In this document: positions 60,790 through 64,000 of the stretch, one piece after another
How the letters are laid out: each line of letters starts with the position of its first letter
How positions within the stretch are numbered: position 1 is the first letter of the stretch
Assembly (NCBI RefSeq): GCF_964204865.1
Contig: NC_135255.1
Location: 4,030,001-4,094,000, forward strand
DNA: 64,000 nucleotides
Source of the DNA: Styela clava
Lineage: Eukaryota > Chordata > Ascidiacea > Stolidobranchia > Styelidae
Direction of reading: 5' to 3'
Translations under genes and position numbers: made by a program
The notes under the pieces: model-generated
The model's database searches: none
The model's input: the letters and a program-made list of their open reading frames with translations, nothing else
Told to the model about the DNA's origin: nothing

Positions 60790-62998
60790 AGCTGGATGTT
60801 GGTTAACAAATTATCTCTTAATGCTAACAAAACTAAATTTGTATTATTCCACCCAAGCAAGCATAAAAGTGTGAGTTGTTCAAAACCACTACTGCTCAAT
60901 GACAATGAAATTGAAAGAGTGAAAGAAATAAAATTTCTAGGAGTTATCTTTGATGAAAATCTATCATGGAAATCACAAATGTCGCATGTTATTGGTAAAA
61001 CAAAAAAGAACTTGGCAGTTGCTGCCATGATTTTCATGACAACTCATTGTCAAACTGCTTTGACGACATACTAACCAAAACCACCTCCAATCGAAGAAGT
61101 AATTCCAATTTATTTATACCGTTTATGAGTAAATCTGTGAGCCAGCATGCCCTATGCTATAATGGACCTAAGCTATGGAACTCTCTCCCCTTGAATTTGA
61201 AGTCATTAAAATCCAAAAAATCATTTCAGAAACAAGTTAAGTCGTACTTGGTATCCAAATATTAAAAGTTATTTTCCCATAACCACACTGATATATATAC
61301 TCTTTCGTATGTAATTAGCTACAAAGTTTTGATAGCTCGGACACAAAAAATATTGAACCTTCATGAATGACCATGATAGAAAGTTGGGACACTCTTCACT
61401 TGCACATACTTATTTTCATGAAAATATTAAACAGCTACAATATTGCTATTGCTCCTGCAGCTGCTGATTGTTGTTGAGCCGGCAGCCGGCTCTCTCCACC
61501 TGTTCTACATCTAATGTTGGTGTGTCGGGTTCTGTAGCATGCACAGCAAATTATTTTATTTATTTATTTTTCAAATGGCTGTTTACACTCTGACATCTGC
61601 ATGCGCATGTTCCCTTTTTGCTTAACGTTGGATTTTTGACATTACACATGCATGATCTTTGTTTCTATATGGGTGGTGTGATACCTTATGAGGGTTGTAG
61701 ACCGTATAGTTTAGCTCCTGTACCTATTATTGTAATTAGGCGACCAGTGGAGATATATTGGATTCTCCCCTTCATTTTAATTTGTTGTGGTATTCTATGA
61801 TTTGTTTTGTGTGTATACAAAATTTTATCCTAGGTTGAGGTTCTGCTGTGAAGATGATGTGAAGGCCAACATACGAATGGTCAGTGTGGTTTGAGAGTTT
61901 CTGCATGGTTTGCGAGGAATTCACCCCGTGTCCCAACCATATTTCAACTCTGGTCTTTGAACTAGCGTTTTATAGATAGATAACTAATAATCAATATCTA
62001 CTCGAAATCATATTTAATTCTAAACAAAAGTGTAGGGTAGTGCTGTTTCCAAATATGTAACCCTTGAATATCCTACTCGCAGATTTATTTTCTGTTTTTT
62101 AGGTCGTTCTGTGATGATCAATACAATGGCTAGTTTATTGAATATAAATGGTGTCTACAACAACAAAATTCGCAGGCTGATGTCTCATCCACGATAAACT
62201 TGAATTGACATCTATTACGCCACAATAATTAAATGAAGAAATGATCCTGTGAAATAACAATACTAATTCCTTTATTCCTAATTTCCTTTATCCTTGCAGA
62301 AGTCAATATCTGAGAATGAAAAAAAAACCTTATAACCTTAGCAACCAACATATTCCTATACCCTGTCTTTCTACCTTAATTAATTATAATTACTCATACT
62401 TATAAAGTTACTGATAGATTTAAATACTTATTGCAATCTGGACTATAATTTGGCAATAATAGGCTCTAGTTTGGGCAATGAAGTGGTCTAGCCCACCTCT
62501 TCATGCACCCAATTCTGGCAACTTTGGTTGGGCATTTTGGCATTTGACTCCATCTATGATCAGCTTGACATTATATTTTTTTATAAAAGTTTATCTTTAC
62601 TGTTCACTCCCATTTATAAAATTGATCAATTTGGCAGTGGCAATCATGATAAATTTATTAGTATGGTGTGGCAAGTAATTTTTATTTATTTATTTTTTAT
62701 TAACTACCAGTATGTAATTTTTCATGTTCCCTTTACTTAATAACTTCTATATGGTTGTGTGTGTGGGTGCGTGTGAGCGTGTGTGAAATATTTCAATTAT
62801 TTTAGGTGAGTGAACACGTACCACATCTTCTTGGCAAAACCTTCCATCTTATATACATTCTGTACGTTTTAAACCTTATCTAAGGTTTTGTTCGCTCTCC
62901 TGATTTCATAATCAGTTTTTATTTATTTATTTTTAGCATTCATTTTATTGTTATGCTGATTATGGAGTCGAAATAAACTTATACTTATACTTATATAG
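60790..62998 (+). mobile_element. 3' end of a non-LTR retrotransposon (LINE)
   Basis: It begins within the reverse transcriptase C-terminus (separate entry) and ends at gagtcgaaataaacttatac followed by repeated ttatact units at about 62972-62998, the short tandem tail typical of CR1/L2-like LINEs. The 5' part is missing, as expected from truncated reverse transcription. The central 61.3-62.8 kb shows no conserved frame, so other insertions may be included. Confidence 0.6.
60796..61265 (+). pseudogene. LINE reverse transcriptase C-terminus, deleted
   Basis: The first frame (60796-61074) shows NKLSLNANKTKFVLF and KEIKFLGVIFDENLSWKSQM, the conserved post-catalytic RT region of CR1/L2/Jockey-like LINEs. 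A deletion near 61047 then joins in another frame to YNGPKLWNSLPLNLKSLKS, the usual last segment of these ORF2 proteins, with a stop after VSKY. The catalytic YADD part is absent. Confidence 0.82.
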
Positions 62999-63080
62999 CC
63001 CTGGAAAACCTGCGATAGACTATGCTAAAATTAGCTATCAGTATTTGTAAGCGCACGTGGTTGTATATTTTGATTACGAG
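62999..63080 (-). repeat. Fragment of the non-autonomous hAT family
   Basis: Read in reverse, actgatagctaattttagca followed by tagtctatcgcaggttttcc matches the same segment in the copies at 30.9 kb and 60.2 kb. Confidence 0.45.
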
Positions 63081-63275
63081 AGAGCTATGCTTAAATATGT
63101 GGACACGGAGGGCAAAACTGAATATTTTATCAGCAATATCCCGAAAATTATATGCGGTACCGTAACTTACCGTACCAGTAACTGGGTAAATATTTTATCA
63201 TCAATTTCCTGAAAATCATATGCAGCATCCGCATCGGGAGGCGGACAATGGTCCTGATACGATGATCCATTCTTC

Positions 63276-63581
63276 ATGATTCAGTTTCAACGTGAATCGA
63301 AATACCAACTGATCCGAGTCACTTTTGTATTAGCAGATCAGGTACCGCAGTCTACCGTTCCCAATAAAATACTTCCCACTTTTGCTAAGCACGAAATTCA
63401 CTGCCTTTCGCTGAACACGAGCAACTCTGATATGCTTTCGTGGAATCGCCAAAAGGTACGAAATTTTGATGGCGTCATAACACACAAAGCGAATCCCATA
63501 GAGCTCACAGAAATATTTGAAATAGAGAAAAGTAATAGCCTTCTAGCGAAAATATATAAATATACAATATTCAACTACTGA
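63276..63581 (+). CDS. Unassigned ORF, up to 101 aa
   Basis: An open frame whose residues LIRVTFVLADQVPQSTVPNK to KYTIFNY and stop look more protein-like than background: balanced composition, no simple repeat. No family recognised. It has no flanking splice sites that I could defend. It may be an old transposon or pseudogene fragment. Confidence 0.2.
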   Translation: MIQFQRESKYQLIRVTFVLADQVPQSTVPNKILPTFAKHEIHCLSLNTSNSDMLSWNRQKVRNFDGVITHKANPIELTEIFEIEKSNSLLAKIYKYTIFNY

Positions 63582-63660
63582 AAATTTCTAAACTATTGGT
63601 CCAGTAGTTAAAGAGAAAAGCAATTTTGTCATAACGATAAGAAAAAAAAATACCAAGAAG

Positions 63661-63998
63661 AACAACAACAACATAATAACAAAACGATAAATAGGTCCAT
63701 TCCGTGTTTAATAACAACAAAAGATCAAATCCTGTCACTAATGTAATGCAGAAAAATATACTCCCGTATTAGGTATTAACGTTAATTGTGCGACAGGAGT
63801 CTCGAGGGACTTCTTGACCCTTCAAGCAGCGACACCTATACCACAGTTACTAACTTACTGGTTGGCTTAATACCACCCCAAAATGTTTTTGGACATGTAG
63901 TGGACCTATGGATCGTTTTGTTATTATGTTGTTGTTGTTGTTCTTGTTGGATGCGTAGTGGACCTATGAATCGTTTTGTTATTATTATGTTGTTTGTG
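63661..63998. repeat. Inverted repeat with (AAC)n arms, third arm repeated directly
   Basis: The left arm 63661-63699 ((AAC)4, ataataac, aaaacgat, aaataggtcca) pairs with the right arm 63901-63942 with about two mismatches. A second direct copy of the right arm starts at 63959, 58 bases on, and runs to the window edge. The 200-bp loop has no ORF. Possibly a foldback element end. Confidence 0.7.
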
Positions 63999-64000
63999 TT

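Noticed and set aside
62101..62198. Exon-like segment after tctgttttttag ending in TAA
   Set aside because: In the phase required by the Ras gene it stops early, and no other gene model uses it; it lies within the LINE-derived region.

Overview
The window is AT-rich animal nuclear DNA. Four intron-containing housekeeping or signalling genes, all on the + strand, are separated by large stretches of decayed transposable elements and two satellite arrays. GT-AG introns, a ribosomal-protein gene hosting snoRNAs, tRNA-derived SINEs, many hAT elements and LINE debris all fit a metazoan. The gene structures and dense hAT/MITE load would suit an invertebrate deuterostome such as a tunicate, but no single feature here proves the lineage.

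Layout: (1) 391-3925, EIF2B2, complete in 7 exons and joining to 347 aa. (2) 3.9-8.3 kb, intergenic repeats with two unassigned minus-strand ORFs. (3) 8445-10771, RPLP1 (ribosomal stalk protein P1), 4 coding exons and 110 aa, probably with an extra 3'UTR intron. Three related 70-nt box C/D snoRNA-like genes lie in three consecutive introns. (4) 11.5-16 kb, a three-level nest of hAT transposons with exact 8-bp target duplications. (5) 16.3-18.5 kb, a satellite of about 180-bp monomers with a 4-monomer higher-order unit of about 730 bp. (6) 19-22.2 kb, several nested elements: a mariner-like remnant holding a foldback element holding a hAT element. (7) 23.8-28.9 kb, the most unusual locus: a decayed element whose reading frames encode, in order, a PHD-like finger, a DDE-type transposase, a Ulp1-like (C48) protease and a ubiquitin-specific-protease-like (C19) domain. 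(8) 28.9-36.4 kb, hAT elements, SINE copies, a 95-bp satellite in strict register and a clean 1.59-kb hAT element. (9) 36445-44111, CNPPD1, 10 exons and 500 aa. (10) 50690-55466, an R-Ras type small GTPase, 6 exons and 196 aa, with a prenylation box. (11) 55.5-64 kb, non-coding sequence, a non-autonomous hAT copy, the 3' end of a LINE and an inverted repeat at the right edge.

The four host genes do not form an operon or pathway: translation initiation, the ribosomal stalk, a cyclin-box membrane protein and Ras signalling. They were recognised from conserved protein sequence, and their exons join in phase at GT-AG sites. All homology statements come from memory of protein families, not from a search.
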